Shown in pieces: positions 48,241 through 61,436 of a stretch of DNA of 64,000 nucleotides. A program made the position numbers and the translations under genes. The notes under the pieces were generated by a model that searched no databases, was not told where the DNA came from, and was given only the letters and a program-made list of their open reading frames with translations. How positions within the stretch are numbered: position 1 is the stretch's first letter; the number at the start of each line of letters is the position of its first letter. Where the stretch lies: positions 62,001 to 126,000 of the forward strand of contig JACEFZ010027757.1 of NCBI GenBank assembly GCA_014155875.1. The letters run 5' to 3'. This DNA comes from Cepaea nemoralis. Lineage: Eukaryota; Mollusca; Gastropoda; Stylommatophora; Helicidae.

Positions 48241-48499
48241 GATTAAATAGATTGACCTTTAAAACAAAACAATTTAAAACATATAGCATTGCATAGCTAG
48301 GGGATGGCAACAGTCAACATGACATCTTAAGCTAACAGTATCACCAGTTTCTGAATAAATTTACAGCAATATGATTTCAGGAAAGTAAAATGTCTCCATA
48401 ACAGTGCCAAGCCAGGGACAGCAATACAAAAGAAAGTGTCAACAATTGCAAAATAAACTGCAAACTGAAAATATTACCAATAAACAATGGTTGATTAGA

Positions 48500-48815
48500 T
48501 AAAATCTCTCCTCCAAGGTTATTTATATAAAATCTCTCTTCCAAGATTTATATAAAACCTTGCTTCCAAGCTTATCAGATAAATTCTCTCCTTCGAATTT
48601 ATTATATAAAATCTCTCTTCCAAGATTATTATATCAATTCTCTCTTTCAAGCTTATATAAATTCACTCCTCCAAGCTTATCAGATAAATTCTCGCCTTCA
48701 AGCTTATATAAATGCACTACTCCAAGCTTATTAGATAAATTCTCTCCTTCAAATTTATTATATAAAATCTCTCTTCCAAGCTTATTAGATAAATTCTCTC
48801 CTTCAAGCGTATGAC
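48500..48815. repeat. ~28-bp tandem repeat
   Basis: Units of TCTCTCCTTCAAGCTTAT plus TAGATAAAT type, with length variants. Confidence 0.85.
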
Positions 48816-49072
48816 CTACCCTTTGTGATTTCCAACTGCCATTTGATATTTAGTGTGCAGAACTTGCACTCAGGTAATTCTGTTTTTCACCCTCATCTGA
48901 GAAAGTTAGGCATGCAGTCTAAGCACCCAAGAGATCAGAGGAAATGTGTGATATTAGAAACTACTGGTTCTTGTAAAAAAACACCCAGCCTTTTGTCAGG
49001 GATTCACACCCAGTAACTCCTGAGCTTGGGGCAGACATAACTTCTCAGCCGCATCAGCCCGTCTGCAACATA
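48816..49072. other. No recognisable gene
   Basis: Nothing identified. Confidence 0.5.
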
Positions 49073-49487
49073 TTTATCTTTTAGTTTAGTTTTTAGTTTA
49101 GTTTAGTTGATGGATCAACGTCACAGCACATGGGAATAACCCATAAGTGCTCCGTTCTACTCCTAACTCAAGCCTGAGTCCGGAGAATCTCAGCTCAGTA
49201 CAAGCACCGGCGAGGATCCTGAAATACTTTGGGTAGATTTTTAACTTGAAACTTTGCCCAGGCAGCGCCGCTAGGCTACTCTTTTTCGATTTCCAACTGC
49301 CAAGGGATTTTTTACGTGTGCAACAACAATACACACTGGGCGTCCGATCTCACTACCCAGAGACCAGGGGAAACTTTTTTACTATAAGTCCACATGAAAA
49401 AATCCCGGCCCTCACCGGGGCTTGAACCCGGGACCTCCAGCACTCGAGGCGAACACCATACCTCAAGACCACCCAGTACCCCATCTT
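49073..49487 (-). repeat. Full-length tRNA-headed SINE, ~415 bp
   Basis: Minus strand starts near 49487 with a tRNA-like head (GGTGGTCTTGAGGTATGGTG) and B box GGGTTCAAGCC (49419-49429). It continues through a conserved-looking body and ends in a (CTAAA)n-type tail at 49080-49110. It is a different family from the 36-kb SINE. Confidence 0.85.
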
Positions 49488-49555
49488 TCGTTTATCTTTT
49501 TAAGCAGATGTAAACTCCATGGCAACTTTATGTATGAAAGTATGTCACGTGTATA

Positions 49556-50030
49556 TATCATCATCATCATCATCCAGTGCTATGCCGGCTGGCATGGGCA
49601 ATCATGCTTCTCTACAAACTGTCATCTCTGACGACCTGGATCTATTCATGTGTTGACTCTCTTCCATGCTACGACACAAGACAGTCAGGAATGTTCTCAC
49701 ACTGTCTTCCTCCATCTCTCTTTTTGACAAATCTTTCCGGTTATCAGAACTTGTTCCAGCTTTTGTCTTCTCATAATATAACAAAAAATACGATGACTGC
49801 CTCTTTCTGATGTTTGTGATAAGTTGTCTTTGCGATATAGCCTCCCTCAAAATGTCCATATCACTCATTCCTGGATGTCCAACTAATTTTCAGCATTCTT
49901 CTATAAAACCACATCTCCAAGGTTTCCATGGATTTTTCCGCCTGTTTACTAATTGTTCAGGATTCGCAGCCATATGTTAAAACTGGTTCTACGTAACTTG
50001 CAAGAACTCTTTTTCTAACTTCCAAGGACA
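49556..50030 (-). mobile_element. LINE C-terminal fragment
   Basis: Minus strand reads TLEMWFYRRMLKISWTSRNE, ILREAISQRQLITNIRKRQS, then a tail ending in (GAT)n at 49559-49575. Several frame breaks. Related in type to 25066-25415. Confidence 0.75.
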
Positions 50031-50099
50031 ATGAGCTATTGCATAAAGTGTACAATAAAAAGTATATAAAACGGTCATTCACTGCCAATATAGTGCCTT

Positions 50100-50250
50100 G
50101 TGTTGTATGGCAGAGGTGTCTTGAGCAGGTTAGGGTTTTCTTTTTGCCCCCGACAGAAAAAAAAACTCCACACCTTACCGAGGATTCGAATCCGGGTCTC
50201 CAGAAGGAGAATCCGGCAATCTAGACACTCAGTCAGCCCCTCCTCCCAAA
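50100..50250 (-). repeat. tRNA-headed SINE fragment
   Basis: B box GGATTCGAATCC on the minus strand near 50185, an A-box-like GGCTGACTGAGTG upstream, then a short body with a T-run. Confidence 0.7.
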
Positions 50251-50384
50251 AAGTATATAATCATTCTAATATGTGTTGAAGTATAATGAAGCAATTACTT
50301 TATAAAAGTAAAGACATACTCAGTATATGGTGCTTGCGCTCCCATTATCAGACCAGCCAACACTCAATAGATGAACTAATCAGT

Positions 50385-50930
50385 ATCACATTCATCACCT
50401 CTACTTCCCATTATCACATTCACTGCCTCTATTTCCCATTATCACATTCACTGCCTCTATTTCTCATTATCACATTCACTGCCTCTATTTCCCATTATCA
50501 CATTCACTACCTCTATTTCCCATTATCACAATCACTGCCTCAACTTCCCATTATCACATTCACCTTCTCTACTTCCACTTATCACATTCACCGCCTCTAT
50601 TTTCTATTATCACATTCACCGCCTCGACTTCCCATTATCACATTCACCGCCTCGACTTCCCATTATCACATTCACTGCCTCTATTTCCTAGTATCACATT
50701 CACCGCCTCGACTTCCCATTATCACATTCACCACCACTACTTCCTATTATCACATTCACCGCCTCGACTTCCCATTATCACATTCACCGCCTCGACTTCC
50801 CATTATCACATTCACCACCTCTACTTCCTATTATCACATTCACCGCCTCGACTTCCCATTATCACATTCACTGCCTCTATTTCCCATGATCACATTCACC
50901 ACCTCTATTTCCCATGTAATTCCCTGATTC
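50385..50930. repeat. 28-bp tandem repeat, about 19 units
   Basis: The unit CTCTATTTCCCATTATCACA plus TTCACTGC. The 213-residue plus-strand frame cycles through all three frames of the repeat and is an artefact. Confidence 0.95.
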
Positions 50931-51386
<456 letters not shown>

Positions 51387-51679
51387 TCTATCCCTTCCTC
51401 TCTCTCACAGGTCTCTCATTTTCCTTCCCCTTTCCTCCCTCCCTCTCTTGCCTGCAATCATGTAGGTGTGCAGAGTTAATTTTAAAAATGCATGATAAAT
51501 GAAAGCAGGGATTCAAACTAAAATAATCCAACATACTAATGAAAATACTGCCTAGAGATGCATAGATGTTGGCTGATCTACCTGGTCCCAAGTTAGCAAA
51601 CCTTTGCTTACTCTGCATAAACTACATCATTTGAAGGAAACGAATGTTGTACTGCACAACAAACAGGATATACATCTGT

Positions 51680-52480
51680 AGTAGTCCATGATTCCAAAAA
51701 AATCATGGACATCAGACACGCTCTTACTGAGCCTGAGATATGTTCTTGAGCCCTGAAGGAATAATGGATTTCAAAATGTTATTTTGGACCCCATAGGAAT
51801 AATGGAATCTCCTGGATCCTGAAAAAATCATGAGCATCTGAGATTTTCTCTTGCATCTTGATGGAATCATGGACATCTGAGGTGTTCTCTTGTATCCTGA
51901 AGTAATCATGGGCATCTGAGAAGTTCTCTTGTATCCCTATGGAATCATGGATATATGAGATGTTCCCTTCAATCCTAGAGGAATCATGGATATCTGAAGT
52001 ATTCTCTTGTATCTTTAAGGAATCATCGACATCTGAGATGTTCTCTTGTATCCTGAAGGAATCATGGACATCTGAGGTATTCTTTTGTATCCTTAAGAAA
52101 TCATGGACATCTGAGATGTTCCTGTATCCTGATGGAATAATGGACATCTGAGATGTCATCTTGTATCCTGTTGGAATCATTGGCATCTGAGATGTTCTCT
52201 TGTATCCTGAAGGAATCATGGACAACCAAAATGCTCTCATTGAGTGTGAGATGGTTTCTTGAGCGCTGAAAGAATCTATGACATTTGAAATGTTCTCATA
52301 GATCCTGAGGGAATCATGTCTATTCCTGATGTTCAAGGACCAAATAAATCTTGGGCATTTAAAACAGTCCCATGATCTCTGAAGGAATCACAGGCATCTT
52401 GAATGCTCTCAGAAACCCTGAAAGAATCGCCAGCATCCAAAGTGTTCTCATGACACTTAATTAAATCCTGGGCATCTAAG
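51680..52480. repeat. 39-bp tandem repeat, about 20 units
   Basis: The unit AATCATGGACATCTGAGATG plus TTCTCTTGTATCCTGAAGG. Because 39 is a multiple of 3 it keeps a 185-residue minus-strand frame (13-residue IQENTSDVHDSFR repeat), but there is no start context or splice evidence, so it is not called a gene. Confidence 0.93.
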
Positions 52481-53029
52481 ACATTTGTTTATTGCCTAGA
52501 GTGAGACGCAGAATCTTTACCAAGCAGAATAGAGTGTATCAAATAATAAGCACCAACGGAAGAATAGAGATTAAGGCTAGCCACCGTGGCAAGGAAATGC
52601 TCTTTAATATGTTATTTATTATCCTGACTCCCAGTCCGTGAGTGGCACAAGTTCAGAATGGGTAACATGACACGAGTGGCTACTCAAACATCCAAGGCCT
52701 TGTGTGGATCTATTGTCCAGGTCATGCAAGGTGTGTAGAAACGAGAGAGTTGACATGCTGACTTCAAAATTACATATGATTGGTGCACTGAAGATAGGCA
52801 GAGGGGATGTAATGCTTGCTATAAATGAGTGTGATGCATGGGACACATCTCTTGGTTAATTCTTCTGGAATTGGTGGCAATGAACATAGATGAGGAGAGT
52901 TCCGGCATGTAATTACAAAGTTCACAACAGGAACAATCAGTGCCTATGCAGTTCATTTTTTTCTCCACCTTGTCCCAGTGTAATGACATTGACTATACAT
53001 AATAATCATAATCTTATTACCTACAGAAA
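52481..53029. other. No recognisable gene
   Basis: Downstream side of the zinc-finger gene. Nothing identified. Confidence 0.5.
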
Positions 53030-53150
53030 TCATGTGCATCTCAAATGTTCTCATGGTACGTGAATGATTGTGGGCACCTGAATAATTCACAGAGAAGCAT
53101 GAGCATCTGATGTGTTCTCATTGTCAAGAAGGCATAATGGGCATTTGAAG
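53030..53150. repeat. Outlying 39-bp repeat units reaching the zinc-finger stop codon
   Basis: ATCATGTGCATCTCAAATGT, ATGAGCATCTGATGTGTTCT and AATGGGCATTTGAAG match the unit of the 51.7-52.5 kb array. The last of them overlaps the final codons (LQMPIMPS) of the zinc-finger gene. Confidence 0.65.
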
Positions 53151-56100
53151 AGGTAGTTGTAAATGATGTGAAAACTGCAGGGCAGGCATCTGCAAGGATG
53201 GCATTATCACTGTGCTGCTTTCATGCTTCAGCATATGAAGCTGTAAGGCCTTGTTCCTACGGCAGGAGAAGCTGCAATATTTGCACGAAAAGGGCTTCTC
53301 TCCGGAATGGGTCATCTCATGCTCCTTGAGGTTGTGCTTGGTGCGGCAGGAGTAGTTGCACTCGCTGCACTTGAATGCCTTTTCATCTTTGTGGATAAGT
53401 AGATGCTGGTTAAGATGAGATGTCTTCCTGAAAGCAGCCCCACAAAAAGAACACAGATACGGTTTGAGGCCAGCATGTTTCAACCGATGGCAGTCAAAAC
53501 TGGCTCTGGAGCTGCATCTGTAATCACAATCTGGACATTGGTAAGGTGTCTTGTTGTCGTGTCTCAGTTTATGGTACTTGAACTTCTTCATGGTGTCACA
53601 CGAGTACCCACACAATTCACAGCACAGATGCTGAACTAGTGTATGCTTTCTTTGTGTGCTTGGTGTATTCTGCTCTATCATTTGTGGTGAATTCACATTC
53701 ATTGCAGTCAAAGGAAGAATGTGTAAAGACATGCTTTTTCAGTTCTGCCCTGGAGTAACACACAAAATTACACTGAGAGCATGAACGAGGCTCGTGTCTC
53801 TTCATGTGGTGGTTTAACTCATAGTTGGTCCTGGCAGTGTATGTACAATGTTGGCATGCATAGGCTTTAGTCTGCGAATGACACAAAGCATGAATCTTCA
53901 GTCGATGTTCTGTCTTGGCCGCATAGGCACAATCCTTACAAGTGAAGGGTCTTTCATCCGAGTGGGTCACCATGTGTTTCTTCAAATGTTCATTTCTCCT
54001 GAAAGACCTACCACAACTCTGGCAGAAATAAGGTCGAACATTATCATGTCCTAAAAGATGGCGCTTTAAGCTACGACTGTCGGTAAATGTCATGCTACAG
54101 TGGGAACATTTCAGAAGCTTAATTCCCTTAGATGATGTTGCACTGTCAGGTCTGAATGAATCATCTTTCTGGACACAGGAAACAGGCTGGCCATTTAAGT
54201 CCACCTGAATCTGCATGTCAGCATCAGAGGGCAGATATGCATGTTCCTGCATCTCATCCTTAACTTTGGCTGCAGGGATGCTCAATTCTGGAGACATGTC
54301 ATCATCATCATCATCATCATCATCATTATCATCATCATTATCTTCATCTGATGAATCGTCAGTAGCATTATTGGATGCAGATGGAGATTTGGCTGGACCT
54401 CTTGTGGCATCAGCTTCAACGCCATAAGTGTTTTTATATGACTGCAGGACATTCCCTGAGATAACAGCAAGCTCTGTAGCCAAAGTGGAGATCTCTGCAA
54501 GCTGAAAGACAACCTTTGACTTCTCATTGAGCAAAGTGACAACCTTGGTCATGTCTGCTAACCTTGAGGCAACCATGGACATCTGTGACAGTTTGGCTTC
54601 CATGGTAGGCGTGTCCATGATGACTTTGTTTTTTCTGGCTAAAAATCCAAACGCGCCAGATGTCGAGTCAACACTACCGTTAAGCTTCGGCGTGCTGAGA
54701 TCAAAGACTGAATCTTGACTGACTCCATCAGGGGTACTCGAAGATAAATCTCTGTGATTCAAAAGATGAAGTATATACTCGTGGCTTGTGGCGCATGTTT
54801 TACCGCACTCTTTGCAGGTGGTATCTTCATCATTAGAGTGACTTAACAAATGCTCAATTAAATTTGGCCTCTTTTTTATAACCGATCCACAAATAATACA
54901 TGATGTGGTTCGTGTGGATGCATGCATAGCCACATGAACTTTGAAACTATCAACAGCATTTGTGTTGAAGTCGCACACAGAACACTCGTGGATCTGAGTC
55001 GAAGAATGAGCTGTCTTCACATGTCGCTGCAAGCTGTATTTCCTCTTAGAAGAAAACTTACAAAACTGGCAGTTATACACTTTTGCAGCAGAATGCACAA
55101 GCATGTGCTTCGCTAAGTCCTTCTGATGCTTGGAGGTGAAAGAACACTCGGAACATGAAAACACTTCTGCTCTGGTGTGAGCCTGCTGGTGTGATTTTAA
55201 TTCAGCCGAGCTATGGCAAGTATACGAACACCTTTGACAGGTGAAGAGTTTGCTGTCTGAGTGAGCTAGCAGGTGTTTCCTTAACAGAGTTCTATTGATG
55301 AACCCGGAGCTGCAGACAGAACATGTGAACTTCTTTGTTGCTGTATGTGTTTTCATGTGTTTGTTCAGATCCTTCCTGAACTTCCATGTCCGTTTACAGA
55401 GTTTGCATTTAAATCTTTTCTTTTCTGCAGGAGGCGATGGCGGGGATTCAACTGACTGAACCAAGGCTGTATCATCTTCTGATACCGAACCACTGCTATC
55501 TGTCACAAGCGGCCCAGCTTGTAGCTCATTTGCTTTTTTATGATGTTTTCCTTCTTTACTGCTATACACTACTTCCTTCCCAGCAGCCTTGGCAACTCTG
55601 GTTCTGCTAACTCTATGCTTACCTTTCTTATGAACCTTATCAGTCTTATCTACACTTCTTAACATGACATTATCATCATCATTACACTTCCTTGCACTCT
55701 TCCTAGAAATCTTAGCTAATTTATATGGAGTATTATCTACATCAGTCCGTGAATGATCTTTTTTCAGTTTTAGTGTAAGCTTTCTGCCTTGTTTTTTCCT
55801 TCCACGTTTAGCATTCACAGTCTGTGAACACAACCCTGGCAAGCCATGCAAGTTTGGCAAGTCATGGTGGTCATTAGCGTCTCTGTCACGGCTCTCTGAA
55901 ACACCTCGTGACTTCACGCGTGATTCATAAGTTTTATGTGACCTCAATGCGGCAACACTGTGTGATTCTGTCCCAAGAACTACCCCACCTTCACCTTGTA
56001 GTGTCATGAGAGCTTCCACCACACTAGCATTTTCCATCTGCTCGGAGAAACCACCATCAACCAACACAGATGACTCACCGGTTTCTGTGCCCGTGGAACC

Positions 56101-57213
56101 CCCTTCAAAACCCACTTCTCCATTCTGCCTCTTTGAGATATCAACCACATCAGTGCGAGGACAAAACAACTCTTCTTTCTGGCTTGTATTCCCTAGACAA
56201 AGCATAGTTCCTGATTCATGCTTGCATTTATTCCATACACAAAACATAGTTCCTGATTCTTGCTTGCTTGTATTCCCTAGACAAAGCATATTTTCTGATT
56301 CTTGCTTGCTTGCATTCCCTAGACAAAGCATAGTTTCTGATTCTTGCTTGCATTTATTGCCTAGACAAAGCATAGTTTCTGATTCTTGCTTGCATGTAGT
56401 CTCTAGACAAAGCATAGTTCCTGTATCCTGTGTCTCACTGAAATTCTCAGCTCTCTGAAAATCCATTTCTGATAAGTGTGAATGCACCTCAGTATAGACG
56501 TAGCTGCCTTGTTGGGCCGTCTGCTGACACTGAAAAGTTTTGTCTTGTAAAGCTTCATTACCACAAGTCTCTCTTTCTGAAGAACTATATAAGAAATACT
56601 GCTCCTTATTATGTGAAGTTTCTGGAAGAAAATTAGAAACTACAGTTGCATAATCACCACATCTTGCAGATACAACTTTACCATCCTGTCCTAAATCAAC
56701 CATGTTATCAACTGATCTTGCACCACCAACGGAATTCAATGGATACCTCTCCAAACAATCTACATCCTTAGCACTCATATTTTCTTGCATCAAGTTACTT
56801 TCATTAGAGTAAATATAGGCCTGTCCATTAGAAGCTCCCTGTTTGAAGAGATGATTTTCATTACCGCTAATCTTATTGTCACCATTATAATGAAATGACC
56901 TTTCAAAGGGTGCCTCAATCTCCTCTCTAGTTTGATACACATTCTCTGAATTCATATTACATCCAATCCCGTACTGTCTTTGAATATTGGGGTCAGTGCT
57001 CGCAATGTTACATGGCATATGATTGCTGATAGTTATGTGCAGTGGCGGTGAGGATTTCAATAGATTCACTTCACTCTTGTAAGTTTGGTTCCCGTGAATT
57101 AAATGCTCTCGGTGCTCCATAGAAGTTCCATCGTAACTAGAACTCTGAACTGTGAATTTGTCATCACAAACTCGAACATCTCCTACACTTAATGACTCCA
57201 TGGTGTAATCCAT
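53124..57213 (-). CDS. Long C2H2 zinc-finger protein, interrupted by one frameshift
   Basis: Likely DNA-binding nuclear factor. The first ATG is at 57213 (MDYTMESLSVGD), after an acceptor-like TTCTTAG; a second ATG follows at 57201. Numbering below counts from 57225, where the frame is already open. Order: a 42-bp-repeat region (residues 270-348); basic NLS-like patches (473-490, 532-547); eight C2H2 fingers (606-824); a heptad-like helix (875-923); an acidic D/E tract (956-976); then eleven more fingers. Frame 1 ends after residue 1202, but its last finger (CNECEF...KHTKK) lacks its final His. One surplus base at 53646 explains this: the next frame carries that His and five further fingers to a stop at 53124. 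So it is a sequencing indel, a recent null allele, or frameshifting. In all about 1360 residues and 19 fingers. Orthology not recognised. Confidence 0.92.
54295..54360 (-). repeat. In-frame (GAT)n acidic tract
   Basis: A microsatellite within the zinc-finger coding region encodes DEDNDDDNDDDDDDDDD-type acidic sequence between the two finger blocks. Length polymorphism is likely. Confidence 0.85.
56180..56420 (-). repeat. In-frame 42-bp coding minisatellite, 6 units
   Basis: The 14-residue unit ESETMLCLGNKCKQ repeats six times in the N-terminal part of the zinc-finger protein with few substitutions. Each unit carries one or two cysteines. Confidence 0.92.
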
Positions 57214-57269
57214 AACTAAGAACACTGCTTCAAGTAATGGGTTTTGGCTTATATCCAGCCATTGAGATT

Positions 57270-59095
57270 ACGAGCTAGTCTGTGTGAAAACTAAACACTA
57301 TCTATCTGTAATGTAAGAGGTTAAAAGCTAGTCTGTGTAAGAGCTAAACTTTATCCATTTGTAATATTAGAGGTTACAAGTTACTATACTTTACATGAGA
57401 ACTAAACCTTCTCTATATGTAATATAAGACGTTACAAGCTAGTCTATGAGAAAACTAAACTTTATCTATATGTAATATAAGAGGTTACAAGCTAGTCTGT
57501 GTGAGAACTAAACTTTATCTATATGTAATATAAGAGGTTACAAGCTAGTCTGTGTGAGAACTAAACTTTATCTATATGTAATATAAGACGTTACAAGCTA
57601 GTCTATGAGAAAACTAAACTTTATCTATATGTAATATAAGAGGTTACAAGCTAGTCTGTGTGAGAACTAAACTTTATCTATATGTAATATAAGAGGTTAC
57701 AAGCTAGTCTGTGTGAGAACTAAACCTTCTCTATATGTAATATAAGAGGTTACAAGCTAGTCTGTGTGAGAACTATACCTTCTCTATATGTAATATAAGA
57801 GGTTACAAGCTAGTCTGTGTGAAAACTAAACTTTATCTATATGTAATATAAGAAGTTACAAGCTAGTCTGTGTGAAAACTAAACTTTATCTATATGTAAC
57901 ATAAGAGGTGACAAGCTAGTCTGTGTGAAAACTAAACTTTATCTATATGTAATATAAGAGGTTACAAGCTGGTCTGTGAAAACTAAACTTTATCTATATG
58001 TAATATAAGAGGTTACAAGCTAGTCTGTGTGAAAACTAAACTTTATCTATATGTAACATAAGAGGTGACAAGCTACTCTGTGTGAAAACTAAACTTTATC
58101 TATATGTAATATAAGAGGTTACAAGCTAGTCTGTGTGAAAACTAAACTTTATCTATAATATGTAATATAAGAGGTTACAAGCTACTCTGTGTGAAAACTA
58201 AACTTTATATATATGTAATATAAGAGGTTACAAGCTAGTCTATGTGAAAACTAAACTTTATCTATATGTAACATAAGAGGTGACAAGCTAGTCTGTGTGA
58301 AAACTAAACTTTATCTATATGTAATATACTACATTACAAGCTAGTCTGTGTGAGAACTAAACTTTATCTATATGTAATATAAGAGGTTACAAGCTATCTG
58401 TGTGAAAACTAAATCTTATCTATATGTAATATAAGACGTTACAAGCTAGTCTGCATGAAAACTAAACTTTATCTATATGTAATATAAGATGTTACAAGCT
58501 AGTCTATGTGAAAACTAAACTTTATCTATATGTAATATAAGATGTTACAAGCTAGTCAGTGTGAAAACTAAACTTTACCTATATGTAATGTAAGACGTTA
58601 CAAGCTAGTCTATGTGAAAACTAAACTTTATCTATATGTAATATAAGAGGTTACAAGCTGGTCTGTGTGAAAACTAAATCTTATCTATATGTAATATAAG
58701 ACATTACAAGCTAGTCTGTGTGAAAACTAAACTTTATCTATATGTAATATAAGACGTTATAAGCTAGTCTGTGTGAAAACTAAACTTTATCTATATGCAA
58801 TATAAGAGGTTACAAGCTAGTCTGTGTGAGAACTAAAGATTATCTATATGTAATATAAAAATTGACAAGCTAGTCTGTGTGAAAACTAAACTTTATCTAT
58901 ATGCAATATAAGAGGTTACAAGCTACTCTGTGTGAAAACTAAACTCTATCTATATGTAATATGAGACATTACAAGCTAATCTATGTGAAAACTAAACTTT
59001 ATCTATATGTAATATAAGAGGTTACAAGCTAGTCTGTGTGAGAACTAAAGATTATCTATATGTAATATAAAAATTGACAAGCTAGTCTGTGTTAC
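57270..59095. repeat. 53-bp satellite, about 34 units, upstream of the zinc-finger gene
   Basis: The unit contains GGTTACAAGCTAGTCTGTGT, GAAAACTAAACTTTATCTAT and ATGTAATATAA. It begins within 60 bp of the coding start, so it lies in the 5' UTR, first intron or promoter. Confidence 0.97.
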
Positions 59096-59780
59096 TGTAA
59101 ACCATAAAACAAATCACTACCTAATCACTGTGAACCATAATCTAACAGAATAGCTCTGATACAAAGAATAAACCCAGATATCAGTACAGAAATATTGAAT
59201 ATTCCATGACAGAAAAATCCACTTAGAAGTTCACAGTTTCATGTGTGTACTTTCCACTTGTATCTAGTATCTCACACGTTATTATAACGTACAGCTCATA
59301 CGTATCTTACAAGCACTTCATTGAAGCACGCTTATTTTCAGAAGATGGCAAGCATTCCTCAGAAGCATATGATTTGGATTAATTACTGGCCAATTTTCAC
59401 ATATTTTTGGCCAATGTTCACATAAATTCTGGCCAAGTTTCTGGCCAGTTTTCAAACATTTCCAGGCCAAACCCATTCACATCAAGCAACACCGTGTAAG
59501 CTACCTGCTTGGCAAGCATCTATACCTGTGTCAAATAAATCCCACAGGTAATGGAGTGTGCTATTGTTACACATGAGTTGTTCCGTGTGTAATAAATCTC
59601 ATCCACTGTTCATATTTTAGAGTTGGGACACGTGTCTGCATCCATCACTTATAGCACACATCTGAGGAATAAACACGAAAACACTGAAAGTGTGTAGGCT
59701 TATAAATGTCAATAAGTTAAGTCCAAGTAAACAATATGTGAAGACAAAGTAAACCATATGTGAATTCAAAGATGTGAAGT
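59096..59780. other. No gene; short GGCCAATTTTCACA repeats
   Basis: Four or five diverged ~22-bp units with GGCCAA(T/G)TTTCACA lie at 59385-59465. Otherwise nothing identified. Confidence 0.55.
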
Positions 59781-59781
59781 G

Positions 59782-61230
<1,449 letters not shown>

Positions 61231-61232
61231 TA

Positions 61233-61233
<1 letters not shown>

Positions 61234-61299
<66 letters not shown>
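61234..61299. repeat. (AT)n microsatellite
   Basis: About 32 AT units directly after the GGGTCAGCTAG end. Confidence 0.97.
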
Positions 61300-61304
<5 letters not shown>

Positions 61305-61305
<1 letters not shown>

Positions 61306-61420
61306 AAAGTAAACCATATGTGAAGTCAAAGTAAACTATATGTGTAGTCAAAGTAAACTATATGTGTAGTCAAAGTAAACTATATGTGTAGTCAAAGTAA
61401 ATTATATGTGAAGCCAAAGC
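61305..61420. repeat. 22-bp tandem repeat, about 5 units
   Basis: The unit AGTCAAAGTAAACTATATGT plus GT. Confidence 0.92.
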
Positions 61421-61436
61421 AACTTAATATACACAA

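Noticed and set aside
50286..50927. 213-codon frame rich in SHYHIH and FPLSHS
   Set aside because: It cycles through the three frames of a 28-bp tandem repeat.
51779..52336. 185-codon minus-strand frame with 13-residue repeats
   Set aside because: The 39-bp unit keeps any stop-free frame open. There is no conserved flank, start context or splice site.
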